Shown here piece by piece: positions 48,732-59,929 of a DNA stretch of 64,000 nucleotides. Within the stretch, counting starts at the first letter, position 1. Every line of letters starts with the position of its first letter. The translations under genes and the position numbers were made by a program. The stretch lies in NCBI GenBank assembly GCA_003991915.1, contig RQTK01000535.1, positions 124,001 to 188,000 of the forward strand. Reading direction: 5' to 3'. Under the pieces are notes generated by a model that worked only from the letters and a program-made list of their open reading frames with translations, did no database searches and was not told where the DNA came from. Origin of the DNA: Elysia chlorotica (taxonomy: Eukaryota > Mollusca > Gastropoda > Plakobranchidae).

Positions 48732-50204
48732 ATGAAGGCTTAAATTAAAAATATTTTCTCTGTGAGACGTATCACTTCTACATAACGGCATTACTGTGCA
48801 TTAAGAGCGTTCTCTTAAAAGGGTCTCCGTAAAGCCAGATACCATCAGAGCAAACTAAAATCCCATCATTTATCTTCATAGTGAAGTGATGGTATGTTGG
48901 GGCAAAGAACAAAGAACATATGTAGAAAAACTGCATACAAAAACCCCACGAGTTACTTTTTTTATGAGTTGATCGTATATCGGTGTGAAGACAAAAGAAC
49001 AAATATTAAAAGAACAACAACAACAAAACAACGACAACAAGAGAAGACGAAAAATGCATCGGAGGTATAAAGAAAGCTATGCGACTAACTAGCAAGAGTC
49101 GGATAAACATTAAGATGAAGACATGAAACGATAAACAAAATGTTAATTGGGACATAGAGACGTTTAGATGGAACGCAGGCAGGTGCATAGAAAGCCAACA
49201 GGTAGGAAGAATTTAAATTAACCAGAAATTAAATGATGTCCGATAATACAAAATAGGAATACAAAATATAGACAGATCTCGACTTTATCACAAAATATTA
49301 CCTATACAAACGGGGTGATAGTTCGATAGAGTGATAAAGAGTAAAGAACATTTCTAAAAGCAAATATGCATAATCTTTGGCTATAATAAGATAAGTAGAG
49401 AATTACATTGATGGGAAAATGACATACCGGTAACAGGAAAAAATAATTTAAAAAATACTGATTTGCATGCAATATGAAACTATCAAATGCATTGGTATAA
49501 CTTAAAAAACAAGCAAAAGAAGAAAAAAAAACCAACAAGAATAAACCTAAAGAAATTTAACAAACACACATACACACCCAAAACAACCGAAGAAAAAATG
49601 GCAAAATCAATGTAACTAAGTTGTTTGTCTTTTTTTACTGTACCGATGGATCATTCACCAACTTCGTCCTTAAACTTGGGCGGCAGCAAACACGGTAAGA
49701 TTGTATGAAGCTGGGCCAAAAACCAGTGGGGAGATTACCGCTGCTGCAAATTAGGTCGCACAGGCTTATTTAAAAAAATCTGATGGAGTAGAAGAAAATA
49801 ATTTGTTATCTCCCCTGATAATGGACACTGCCAATTAGGTCATTTCCGATGTGGCATGGGCCTTACTTTCCACTAACCTGATGTATTGCCCTACCCCTCC
49901 TTGTGTCTTAAATCCTTTGTTATTTTTAGCATCGTGAAGTCTAAGTGTAAATTTTTTAAGGTATAACACCCCCTGGTGTTTTAGGGGTCTCTTTTTGACG
50001 ACTCACAAATGCTTTAATCTTTTCCGGAGAATTATATGCGGTGATTATCACTTTTGGGGGAAAAGGAGGGTGAGGACTATTAGACAGTCTAAGACCGAAT
50101 AACTTGATAATCAAGCTAGATATCTGCCCGATTATAGATTTGATCCGTATACCTCAATATAGAGACCCAAAGCTCTGTCACCTGCACCTGATCGCCACCG
50201 CCCT

Positions 50205-50365
50205 GTCCCCTTGCGGTTGGCTCGGTGTCAGTTTTAGGTGACTGACTGAAAACAAAGTCCAGGTACCATCGCTGTCTCTGTCTGGCAGCGCAAACAATTT
50301 TGAGACGTTGGTCTTGGCACCCGCACACGATAACCTAGAAAATGGCGTTGGGCGTGAAGAAACAA
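50205..50365 (+). mobile_element. SINE body, diverged subfamily
   Basis: CTTGCGGTTGGCTCGGTGTC, GTCTGGCAGCGCAAACAATT and GAGACGTTGGTCTTGGCACC match the body. It ends GGCGTTGGGCGTGAAG instead of the usual GTTGGACGTTAAACC. Confidence 0.55.
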
Positions 50366-51741
50366 ACGAACTAAATACAAACTTTGCCGTTGTTGCTGTT
50401 CTAATAACTCCAACTTCTTCAGGTGTTTTGACTTAATAAACAAAACAAAATGTCGTTAAGGCTGGAATTTTATTTGCTTTTTTTCTAGTCTTAACGCGCT
50501 CTTTTCATTGTATATCTTAATTCCTTCTTAAGAGTAATTATTTATTCGTCTTTCAAGATTTTAAAAAGAAAATGAAGAGCTATTTTAAAATATCTTGATC
50601 AATAGGCAACTGGTCAAACGCTTACTTCTTTTTACTCTTTTTTACCATTACCCATTCCCAATGCCTTAGATCAACTGTACGTAACATTGCCACATGATTT
50701 CCAGCTTCATACAGACCAAACTTAAGATAAGATGAGATGAGATGAGATAGACTTCATTCATAATTATAATTGAACATTGCCTAACCACAGAGATGGGTTC
50801 ATTCCCCAGAACACACAGAGTGAACTTGTTTCAACGTGTATTCTACTGTAAAGCACGTATAAACTGAAACTACATGCATGGTTATATAACCTAAAGCCAA
50901 GACACATGTTTATCTACGGACTTCCCCCAAAAATGATGGTGGTTTTGTGCGCGCGCACTAACGAACGCTGTGATTTTCACCATGGACATGTAGATGGGCA
51001 TCGGTTATGGTAGAAAACTGCGGTGATAAAATCTAATTCCACCGGGGATTCATCTCCGGTCGGTATCGGCTAAGCTCGGGTCTAACGGAGACTCCAGTGC
51101 TTTGCATGAATGTTTTATGATGCCAGTCCGTCAGTGAGATAGCAGCGGGCAAGGGGACAGGATGCGCTGGCAGTGTATGGTCCACTAGTCGCCAGCATTT
51201 AGGGCGCTTCCTACATCAATCTCAGCATCTCATTAGTCGCTTGTCGCTTGGAATCTGACCAGGTCCAGCCAACTCAAGGCCGAGCTGTAAACTGCAGTAC
51301 GTGGTCTAAGTCCTAGGTCTCGCCAAATGTATTGGGTAAAGATCGGCAAGACCAGTTCATTGCACGCTGAGAATTGGACATCTGCACTGGTATAAATTTC
51401 AACCTAACGGTTAGCCGTTATTAAGCACGGATGCCAGGTTCTGGATAGAGCCTAACTGTAGAAACCAACAAACCAAGACAAACAAACCAACAAACCAACA
51501 AACAACCCTACATAGAATTAAACTTTGAATAGTCTACTTTTCACTGAAATGGACCATATATGCTGGGCCAATTCCCAATGGAAAACTTTGAAAAAATGTT
51601 TTGTCTCATGAAGTATAGGTGCGTAGAGATTTTGGTGAGTTGTGTGTTGTAAGATTCGAATCGTTCATCCAAGCTGACACGTCTATTAGAGAACGCCATT
51701 ATTGTGGCGCGAATAGGATGGTGTTCATGACTATAAGCCAT

Positions 51742-51813
<72 letters not shown>

Positions 51814-51822
51814 TCTCTCTCT
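51742..51822. repeat. (CT)n microsatellite
   Basis: A run with one TAT interruption near 51799. Confidence 0.96.
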
Positions 51823-52439
51823 GACCAAAAAATATTTATTATAAATTATTGCGTTTTAGGAATCACAATAACGAAAACATCCAAACGTCATCAAAAAAGG
51901 ACATTGATATGGAGTTTTATACTTCTCTTTATTAAAATTGGATAAAGACCATTATTAATACTTCTGAGCGTTTCGTTGGCTGATCTTGTTTATCATAGAT
52001 TTGAGGTTAAAGGTTAAAATGCATCGGTATTTTACTGCACTATTTTCGTAGTGGTAAAATATATCACTATCGTAGGGCTGTCTACCAGTTGTTTATTTCT
52101 ATGTAAATCTAGTGGAGATATTGTTAGAATATCACAGAGGCCATTAGTTTTTATGTGATGAAAAAAAAAAAACTTTATGTACGCAGTTATCATATGAATC
52201 ACAGGGAACAATGAAAGAGTGGAAAAAGGGCACCAAATGAATCCTAAGAAAGAGTTTTAGCTAAACATAAGTTCTAGTGAGACCAAAATGTATCTACTTG
52301 ACCAGAAACTGATAAACGGATTTTAATAATTAGGGGTTAAGGCTTTTACACTGATTCTTATCTTGCTGCTTAGCTGTAAACATGGGACTAAAACAGATCT
52401 TTTGATAGGCTTGCCCGCATTATGAAAGAAACAGCACCA

Positions 52440-52556
52440 AGAACTGGCGGTTGACAGTACAGAATCGTGGCAGCTTCCAGCTAGTCTTGAGACTTTTTAT
52501 TCGCATAGCTTAGGACGAGTTGTCAGCTTACCGTGGCGCTGGTCTGAAGATCCTTG
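52440..52556. repeat. Third copy of the hairpin repeat
   Basis: Holds ACAGTACAGAATCGTGGCAG, GTCTTGAGACTTTTT and GGACGAGTTGTCAGCTTACC, in the same order as the other two copies. Together the three define a family of about 110 bases with a palindromic core. No coding capacity is seen. Confidence 0.45.
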
Positions 52557-52734
52557 GTTGTTTTTTTCATTTAACCATCCGACTCAGAAAGATACAGAAG
52601 TAACCCAAATTTAGCTAGAAAATCGAAGCTACTAAAATGATAGACGTAAAGTAAAGGTACGTGAAGTAGGAAAAATGTTGATATAAAAAAATCAGTTTCC
52701 ATGTGTTTATGTAATTTCAGTAAAGGATATAGAG

Positions 52735-52956
52735 ATGACCACATCTTTAAGTTTTATCAGAATTGTGTTTTTTATATGTATTATTTTTATAACACAACAT
52801 CCATTTTTGTGTGTAAATTTCGCTCCTATAAAGAAATCTGCGACTGAAGCTATGCGGATTTTTTTTACATCTCCCCCTGAGAGACGGATGGCCATTTCAG
52901 TTTCTTGGTCAATTCAGTCCCAAAGTGACCATTACTTGCTTGCCTCAGTTTCTTGA
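52735..52956 (+). CDS. Hypothetical small secreted-type ORF
   Basis: 73 residues preceded by an acceptor-like TGTAATTTCAG (ending near 52720). The first 27 residues (SLSFIRIVFFICIIFITQHP within them) look like a signal peptide or membrane segment; the rest is polar and has no dibasic pattern typical of neuropeptides. The opposite strand is also open, which lowers support. No homology recognised. Confidence 0.15.
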   Translation: MTTSLSFIRIVFFICIIFITQHPFLCVNFAPIKKSATEAMRIFFTSPPERRMAISVSWSIQSQSDHYLLASVS

Positions 52957-53107
52957 CCGCCGCTCGGTCAATAACCGTTAAAACGAGACTTTTGGCTGGC
53001 TAGCTGAGTGAGTCTAGGATTCCAACTTGGTATTTATTTACTTTTTAGGTATTTGGCTAAAAAACATTCGAAGCTGTCTATTTTGTAACTGCCTGACCTC
53101 CCCCCCC

Positions 53108-53214
53108 AACGCGTTGGAATTTATAAAACATGATGCAAGAATTTCAATCTTCACTGTGAAATAAAACCGAATTTTTCCTCAGGAATAAAGTTGCTCCTAA
53201 AACTATAATTAAAC
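53108..53214. repeat. Perfect 107-base direct repeat, left copy
   Basis: From AACGCGTTGGAATTTATAAA to ACTATAATTAAAC, identical base for base to 57484-57590. It contains AATAAAG. It is preceded by a C run and followed by unrelated sequence. Confidence 0.97.
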
Positions 53215-53391
53215 TCCTTCCCTCGCTCAGTGTTTGTCTGGCACTTTTTGCGACTTTCTGTTTACTCTTTCATTCTCCATTCCTCTCTTACATTTCTTTA
53301 GCGTTCGGCTCAGTCTTTCCCGCTCAGTTACTCAACATCCTTTCCGTTTTATCTCTCTATTTGCCGTCTTTCATTCTTCTCTCTCTCTTTC

Positions 53392-53392
<1 letters not shown>

Positions 53393-53451
<59 letters not shown>
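53393..53451. repeat. (TCTG)n microsatellite, about 14 units
   Basis: Tetranucleotide run within a pyrimidine-rich stretch reaching from 53220 to 53710. Reading frames over it are low-complexity. Confidence 0.96.
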
Positions 53452-53455
<4 letters not shown>

Positions 53456-53715
53456 CCTCACTTTTTTGTTTTTCTGTTGTACAAAGTCCACGCCAGTCTG
53501 CCCATCTGTATGTTTGTTAGTCGGTCTGTCTGTGTGCCTATCTTTTTCTTTTTCTTTCTCATTCCACTTCTGTTCATTTGTGTGTCTGTCTATCTCTTAA
53601 TCTGTCTGTATGTCAGTCTGTCGCCTACTATCTCTCTCTTTCTTTCTCTCAGTCCACCTTTCTCTTTCACCCTTTCTCCCTATCTATCTCTGTCTCTCTG
53701 CACCTCTCCTTTGGG

Positions 53716-53914
53716 GCGGGGGCGGTGGTCCAGGGTAGAACATCGGCTTCCAACGCAAAAGGTCCCGAGCTGATACAGGAGTCATGGTATCCCCGCCCTG
53801 TCTCGTGTGTGGCAGCACATAAAATTGTCAGACGTCCGTCTTGGGGTCAGTCCACATTATAGCCTATAATTATAGTGCTGCTGTTGGACGTTAAACCAAC
53901 CCAACCCTAACCCC
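53716..53914 (+). mobile_element. SINE of the same family with internal deletion
   Basis: The head GCGGTGGTCCAGGGTAGAAC runs to GGTCCCGAG, then jumps to CTGATACAGGAGTCATGG, losing box B and the adjoining part. The distal body is intact to GTTGGACGTTAAACCAACCC. A piece of this body is repeated at 54140. Confidence 0.88.
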
Positions 53915-53970
53915 AACCTCTCACTCTCTCTCACTCTCTTACTCGCTTCCCTCCCCCTATTTCTCTCCCA

Positions 53971-54025
<55 letters not shown>

Positions 54026-54139
54026 TCTCTCTTTTTTTATCTAGTAAAAAAGTACCCTATCTTTAAAAAAAAAAGAAAAAAAAAAGGTTTAAAAAAATGG
54101 AGCACTCCTATAAGATAATTTTTCTTTTCTTTCCCTTTT

Positions 54140-54217
54140 CATGGTATCCCCGCCCTGTCTCGTGTGTGGCAGCATATAAAATTGTCAGACGTCCGTCTTG
54201 GGGTCAGTCCACATTAT
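54140..54217 (+). repeat. 78-base duplicate of a SINE interior
   Basis: Matches 53783-53860 with a single difference seen (AGCATAT for AGCACAT). Neither SINE end is present, so this is a segmental copy and not an independent insertion. Confidence 0.88.
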
Positions 54218-54221
54218 CGCC

Positions 54222-57200
54222 GCTACTTGAAGCTATCCTCAATCACGTTTCTGTGTTCTAATCCAGTTGTCCTCAGACAGGTCGGCTTGGCGATTCCAAT
54301 GAGACATGTAACCAGATAAGCAGTAAATGCTTTATAGCGCTTAAACTGTCTCGAACATTTCCTACACTCGATCATTTAAACGAGCTTTTACATCTCTACA
54401 AACAATTCCCTGTTTTTCGTTTCAATTATCTTCTTGTTTTTCTTCCATTTGCGCCGAATCTTCTCTCTTGTTTGCGTTACAGGTTTATAGGCTAAACCTT
54501 ATTTGGAATCCAGTTTTCGTAGAATTTAAGGTTCGGCAGAGTATCGACTCAAATCAAGGAGAACTGATTTTCACCGTTACTGTGTTTTTTGTTTTGTTTA
54601 GGAAACTATTAGACTAGCCATGCAGGTTGTGTGAGTTGAAATGTAGTTTCTATGTTGGTTAGCAAAAATGACTGCATTAATTTACTTAAATTTGTGAACG
54701 ACTGACCAGTAGTATTTTAGTTTGCTTTGTTTAAAAAAAGTTGGCTTATAACAGTACTTTACTGCCTTTAGAGAGGGAGATCAGTAGCTCTATTGTGGTG
54801 GAGCTTTCACAGTAAACACCATACCAACATGTCATTTTGTCGGTGTTTTGTCAGAGCTCTATTACTTATGGATTTTGGATATTTCTGACGAACCCATTCT
54901 TGAGGAAAATTCATTAGAGCAAAGGGAAAAGTTGTGAAATCATTGACACCTAAGCAAGAACATAAATGTAAAGTATTATAATAAACACCCCTAAAATAGC
55001 TCTTTCAGCGATTTCATAAGGTAAAAGTTTCACTTGCTTAACCATCCAAAAAACTTACAATTCTTTGCTATAACTGTACTTTTTTAATTTCCCATTCTTG
55101 TTTCGTAACAAAGTATGTCAGTTTCCTTTACTCCTACTTCGTCATATTTACTAGTTAACTCGTTTCACAAAGATGTGTGATCTTAATTAAGGAAAAATCC
55201 AATCTCGCCATCTTATATTATTTCTTGACTTTTCTTTCTGAGTAATTTGCAAATGTCTATATAAGCGGATAACCATCATGGGGTGCCGTGCCGGTTGGCG
55301 CTCGTGACCATGTCCCTCCACATCTCTCTGTCATCACATTTCACAATCAGGTCGATCCCTTTGCTTCCACTGATCCATTTTCTCAGCCTGTCCCAGATCT
55401 TTTCGCTCTTTCTGTCCCTTGATCTTTTTCCATTCATTTTGTCACTTGTAGTAATGTAACCTAAATTATATCCGCGCATGACATGGTTAACAAACTTTGC
55501 TTGTAGTGTTATAATTCTACTGAGAAGCTTTAATCCTGCGTCTTCTTCTCTTGAAACTTTTATTCCTCTGTTTTATCGTCATGAGACTTGCAGCATTCTT
55601 TTTACGAACCACACCTTAGTTGCTGTAATGCGGTTCCTAGCTGCTTGTATAATCTCAAAGTCTTGCTTCCATACATAATGACTGGGTGTACATAGCTCCT
55701 TACTTACTGTCTTACATTAAGAACTAGTTTGTTGTTAGTCGGAATATTTATGCTACATTTTCAGAAAGGTTTGTTTCATCTGTAAGCGGATACAGTACGA
55801 CTTTCAATCTTGTTTAACCTTTTTTTCTCCCTATTTTTTCAAAGCCGATACAACACTAAATTATATTAACTATTGACAACCTGAAATACTGAGAACGAAG
55901 GCAATACAAAAAAATTCACGAAGAGAAAAGATTATTTGTATTAAATTTAAGCATAGATTGGACAGAATGATACTTATAGAGTATTTCTGTTCAGACTACT
56001 TTACTATTAGACAAACAATTGTCCTATATTATATCCTAAATTTACCGAATTCACCTAACTATTTTTGGAAGCACTGATATAAATGTAAATTAGAATGTTT
56101 TTGGTTTGTCTTAATTGCCTACTAGCCAAACATGTAAAGTCTCATAGCTGTGTTAGCACAATTTTGAGGTATTAATTGAAAACCGATTTTAAAAAATCCA
56201 CTATTTTATACTTTGTGGTTAATGAAAATTAACAAGATATCACCCCAAAAGTTTCCACTATTGGATGATTTTAAAGAAGGTTCGCAGCGCAGTATCAAGA
56301 TGATGGTTCAATGGGATTTTTGTCAATAACTGTGACTTTGATTACTATTCTTGGAAACCTCGGAGAAATCTGATTGCTATTCACACAGAGAAACCCGTGG
56401 ATAAGAAGCTAGGCCATCTCCACGGTATTAAAACCGTTTAGTTTAAACGAGGATGATTTACAATACACATTGTTACTTTTCTACACAGTTATATCAATTT
56501 CATTGATCTAGTTCTTCTCTTTGTTCTGTTCCTGTTGAATATACCATATGGGTACCGCTGTTCCTGGCAGGAGATTTTCATGATTCCTTTCTGTCCATTG
56601 CTTTCAGCAAATTGTCATTCATCGTGTTTCTTGGGCACCCTGTGATGTTTCGCTAATAGCTAATTCTCTATAATGTACAACAGGATATCGAAAATTCTCA
56701 GTCATTATGAATTAAGCCTGAAAAATATATGAAGGAAATAAACGTAGAGCTGACTAAAAATGGCGTCTGTAAAACTATGTATTAGTAATTTTTTTTTTTT
56801 TGTAGTTTAATGTTCCTTTGGGGAAAAACTGTCCTTCCGTCACGTACATGAAACACCGTGTCTAAAAGTGGAACAATCAGCAACACTTGTTGGTAGTTTT
56901 ATCACGAGAGCATGAGCTGTGACAATAAAGATTTTCTGATTGTCACTTCCCATGAGTGACCTCATCTGGCTCAAAACCCTGTCGATTGAGACTAATCAGA
57001 ATTTGAAGTCAGGAAAAGGTAAATAAAAGTATTAGCATTTATGGAAAATTAGTGTAACAAATGCTATGACATTTTGGCTAATGAAAAACGGCCAATGTTG
57101 TTGGGGTCAATGTATTTCTACAAAAACGACAGCTGTTTCAATCAGTCCATAATGCTGCTTCGTTTCTAACATAATCATGTGAATGACGGCTAACTGGAAC

Positions 57201-57280
57201 CTTGATTCTTGATTGAAAGGTTGAGAATATACAACTCATCTTTTTCAAGCATTTTTAAATAAAGATCTACATCTTTGCAC
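54222..57280. other. Intergenic, only a LINE tail fragment seen
   Basis: Between the SINE pieces and the AT microsatellite, the only recognised item is the minus-strand LINE tail at 55276-55460. Confidence 0.4.
55276..55460 (-). pseudogene. LINE polymerase C-terminal fragment
   Basis: The minus-strand frame contains GKRSRDRKSEKIWDRLRKWI and then DREMWRDMVTSANRHGTP before the stop. The R-x-MW-x-x-M...ANRHGT ending is typical of the C-terminus of LINE polymerases. Only about 60 residues remain; no polymerase core was found nearby. Confidence 0.7.
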
Positions 57281-57288
57281 GAACGAGA

Positions 57289-57289
<1 letters not shown>

Positions 57290-57329
<40 letters not shown>
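57290..57329. repeat. (AT)n microsatellite
   Basis: About 20 AT units. Confidence 0.97.
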
Positions 57330-57334
<5 letters not shown>

Positions 57335-57483
57335 TGCAGAAGTAAAAAGAATCCTGATTCTACTAGACTTTATAGCAACATTATATCGAGCCGAAAATAC
57401 ATTTGGAAGAGGACAATTTAACAAAATTATCTAGGTGTTTATTAAGAAAAATATCAAGCTAAGAAATTAAATCTCTAATGAAA

Positions 57484-57590
57484 AACGCGTTGGAATTTAT
57501 AAAACATGATGCAAGAATTTCAATCTTCACTGTGAAATAAAACCGAATTTTTCCTCAGGAATAAAGTTGCTCCTAAAACTATAATTAAAC
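57484..57590. repeat. Perfect 107-base direct repeat, right copy
   Basis: Identical to 53108-53214. The 4.27 kb between the copies holds a SINE, pyrimidine tracts and a LINE tail fragment, with no transposase or polymerase core seen. Confidence 0.97.
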
Positions 57591-58437
57591 CGAGAAGACA
57601 AAAAAAAATCCTTTATTTAGAGGCTAACCCACATTTTTTTGGCTTTTTTTTACCTTAAAAAAAAACAACAACAATAAAACCAAAAACAAAACAAAAAACA
57701 AAAAACTCAACGGCAAGAATTGTCAAAATATCAGGGGCTTCCCCAAAATAGGTCAAGTCTTCGGAATTAACCGAAGTGAACACATTAATTAATTTCGCGC
57801 ATAACAGGTGTAGTAGTGATCTATTTCAACAAAAAGTTTATTACACTTAGGACAGAATCGAATCAAGTGTACGTTCTTAGTCTACTCAGTCTACACAGAG
57901 GGATCTAACTGTATCGAATTGTTAAATATTATAGTTCACTATGGCGACTACTGCGAATTTTCTTTACTTCGGTGACTTAGACTTCTAATCTCGTAAATCT
58001 TTTATGGATCCCAAAAAATGAAGCCAATACATGTTTTAAAGTTATATATCAAAGGAGAAAGATAATGTCTTAACCATATGGGCAAATATATTAGTAAGTT
58101 CCTAAAGAAATGTAGTTTTTTAAGTAAGTATTAGGGCTGTTAGGGGTTTTATTTATACCTTTCACGTTATAACAATAAAGGCGTTGTGGTAACACAGCCC
58201 AAAGTGAAACAAAGACAGTAGGTGAGGGAATCTGTACCTGAAGCTAACAGCCCCAATGGACGATCAGAAAATCTCATGCTTATCCGCCTTGATTAGATCA
58301 TCCGTTATTATAGTGTGAATCACAAATACTGCAATATTTTTCCTATGGAATTCAACAGTAAAGGAATGTATTATTTACCGCGTTCATTAAATTTTAGAAA
58401 AATAATAAGCACCAACTTGAGTTTCAGTTACTTGTTG

Positions 58438-58686
58438 TATTTGGGTTGGTTTAACGTCCAACATTTTCACTACATAGACTGTATTGTGGACGGGCCCCAT
58501 GACTGACGTCTGACACTTTTATATGCTGCTACACACGAGACAGGCGGGGACACCATGACTCCTGTCTCAGCCGGTTACATTAACCTGACACCGACCCAAC
58601 CAGTAGGGAGCGAAATCATCAGGACTCGAACCATGGACCTTTTGCATTGGAAGCCGATGTTCTTAAACCAGGGCCACCGCGCACCC
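58438..58686 (-). mobile_element. SINE of the same family, nearly full length
   Basis: In reverse it carries GGTTGGTTTAACGTCCAACA, GTATTGTGGACGGGCCCC, CACCGACCCAACCAGTAGGG, GGACTCGAACCATGGACC (box B complement) and GGGCCACCGCGCACCC. The open frame over it is a shadow. Confidence 0.88.
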
Positions 58687-58982
58687 TTGTGCTTCAGGAC
58701 AAAGGGCGTAATGAAAGAAAGTTATCAATCCGTATTATATTTTTCGTTATAAATAAATCATTATGAAAGTCGCCCGAACATTTAAACAGACACAATAAAG
58801 TTTACTTTACGCTGGTTAGAACGCAGTTTAATAAAGCCAATAAAGACAATTATGAATAAAACCATTATTCTTCATAAACTGATAATTATCGTCATTCCCT
58901 CTGACAAACTTAAATAAAATCATCTTGTCATTTCTCTATTCAATTACGTGTCCTCCCCCCCCCCCAAAAAAAAATGGCTACA

Positions 58983-59183
58983 TTGCGGATTTTCTAAGAT
59001 AACAGCGTTTCCATCATAATAGATAAAAATCCTATAGCAAACAGTGTTTGTTCAAGATTTTTCTTACCATTAGACTGCATTGTCGGATAGGAAGACTAAT
59101 ATGCCGGAAAATTAGTTTAGATGAAATCAAGAAATAACACAATGTTTACATTTTGATGAATTCAGGTAGGGAAAATAGAGAGG

Positions 59184-59185
<2 letters not shown>
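58983..59185. repeat. Dispersed 195-base repeat ending in an AG tract, copy 2
   Basis: Matches 21071-21265 in the same orientation with modest divergence, and is again followed at once by (AG)n at 59186-59252. No open frame of note. Confidence 0.9.

Positions 59186-59252
<67 letters not shown>
59186..59252. repeat. (AG)n microsatellite
   Basis: A pure run that forms the tail of the 58983 repeat. Confidence 0.97.
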
Positions 59253-59256
<4 letters not shown>

Positions 59257-59489
59257 AAAGGCAGATAAAACGAGAAAAAGAAAAAGAGTACGACAACAAA
59301 GAGTACGTTATTTTATAAGATATTACTTGCTGTCTACCACATAGCTCTTCCTTTGTAACCTGGAGCTTTTCTTTTTTTAAAATTATCAATTCAATACAAA
59401 GATGAATCGCGCAGTAGGATCAGATGTCACGACTTACCATCGACATAATGGAAAAGTGAGAGCGATATACCCAGTAAAAGTACAAAGTG

Positions 59490-59569
59490 TCACTTAAGAT
59501 AAGATAAGATAAGATAAGATAAAGGACACTTTTCCCTTGTGGATCAATATCCACAAGGGAAAATTGTCC
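59490..59569. repeat. GATAA repeat followed by a near-perfect 21-base hairpin
   Basis: Five to six AAGAT units (59497-59522) lead into the left arm 59524-59544 (with TTTTCCCTTGTGGAT). A CAAT loop follows, then the right arm 59549-59569 (ATCCACAAGGGAAAA). The arms differ at one base. It resembles a small nonautonomous element or a structured retroposon end. Confidence 0.85.
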
Positions 59570-59634
59570 TGAATCCATTGAGCAAAAAGTACGACACTAC
59601 ACGTTAACACATTTACTTAAACGAGCATAGCTCT

Positions 59635-59635
<1 letters not shown>

Positions 59636-59690
<55 letters not shown>

Positions 59691-59804
59691 CCTCTCTCTC
59701 TCTCTCGTTATCTTTTTTTATTGCGTATTTAACAGTTTAACAATGACATGGGAATTTATGGGGTAATAAAGCGATTGTGATGAGTAAATAATATGACATT
59801 ACAG

Positions 59805-59847
<43 letters not shown>
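59636..59847. repeat. Two (CT)n tracts
   Basis: CT runs at 59636-59706 and 59807-59847, separated by about 100 AT-rich bases. They lie at the 3' side of the minus-strand LINE relic. Confidence 0.95.
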
Positions 59848-59852
<5 letters not shown>

Positions 59853-59929
59853 ATTCCTCTCTCTCCCCTTTCTCCCTTCACTCGTGTCACAGTTTTTATT
59901 ACTTGAAAAGTAAAGGTAATTGAAGACAC

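Larger units (their letters stand above)
46711..51740. other. Intergenic, no gene recognised
   Basis: AT-rich apart from GC-richer patches at 47210-47600, 50100-50365 (a SINE) and 51000-51400. The patches at 47210 and 51000 have frames broken by stops and could be old element remains. Confidence 0.4.

Noticed and set aside
53108-57590. LTR retrotransposon with 107-base LTRs
   Set aside because: No TG...CA ends, no primer-binding site and no gag or pol motifs between the repeats; kept only as an unexplained direct repeat.
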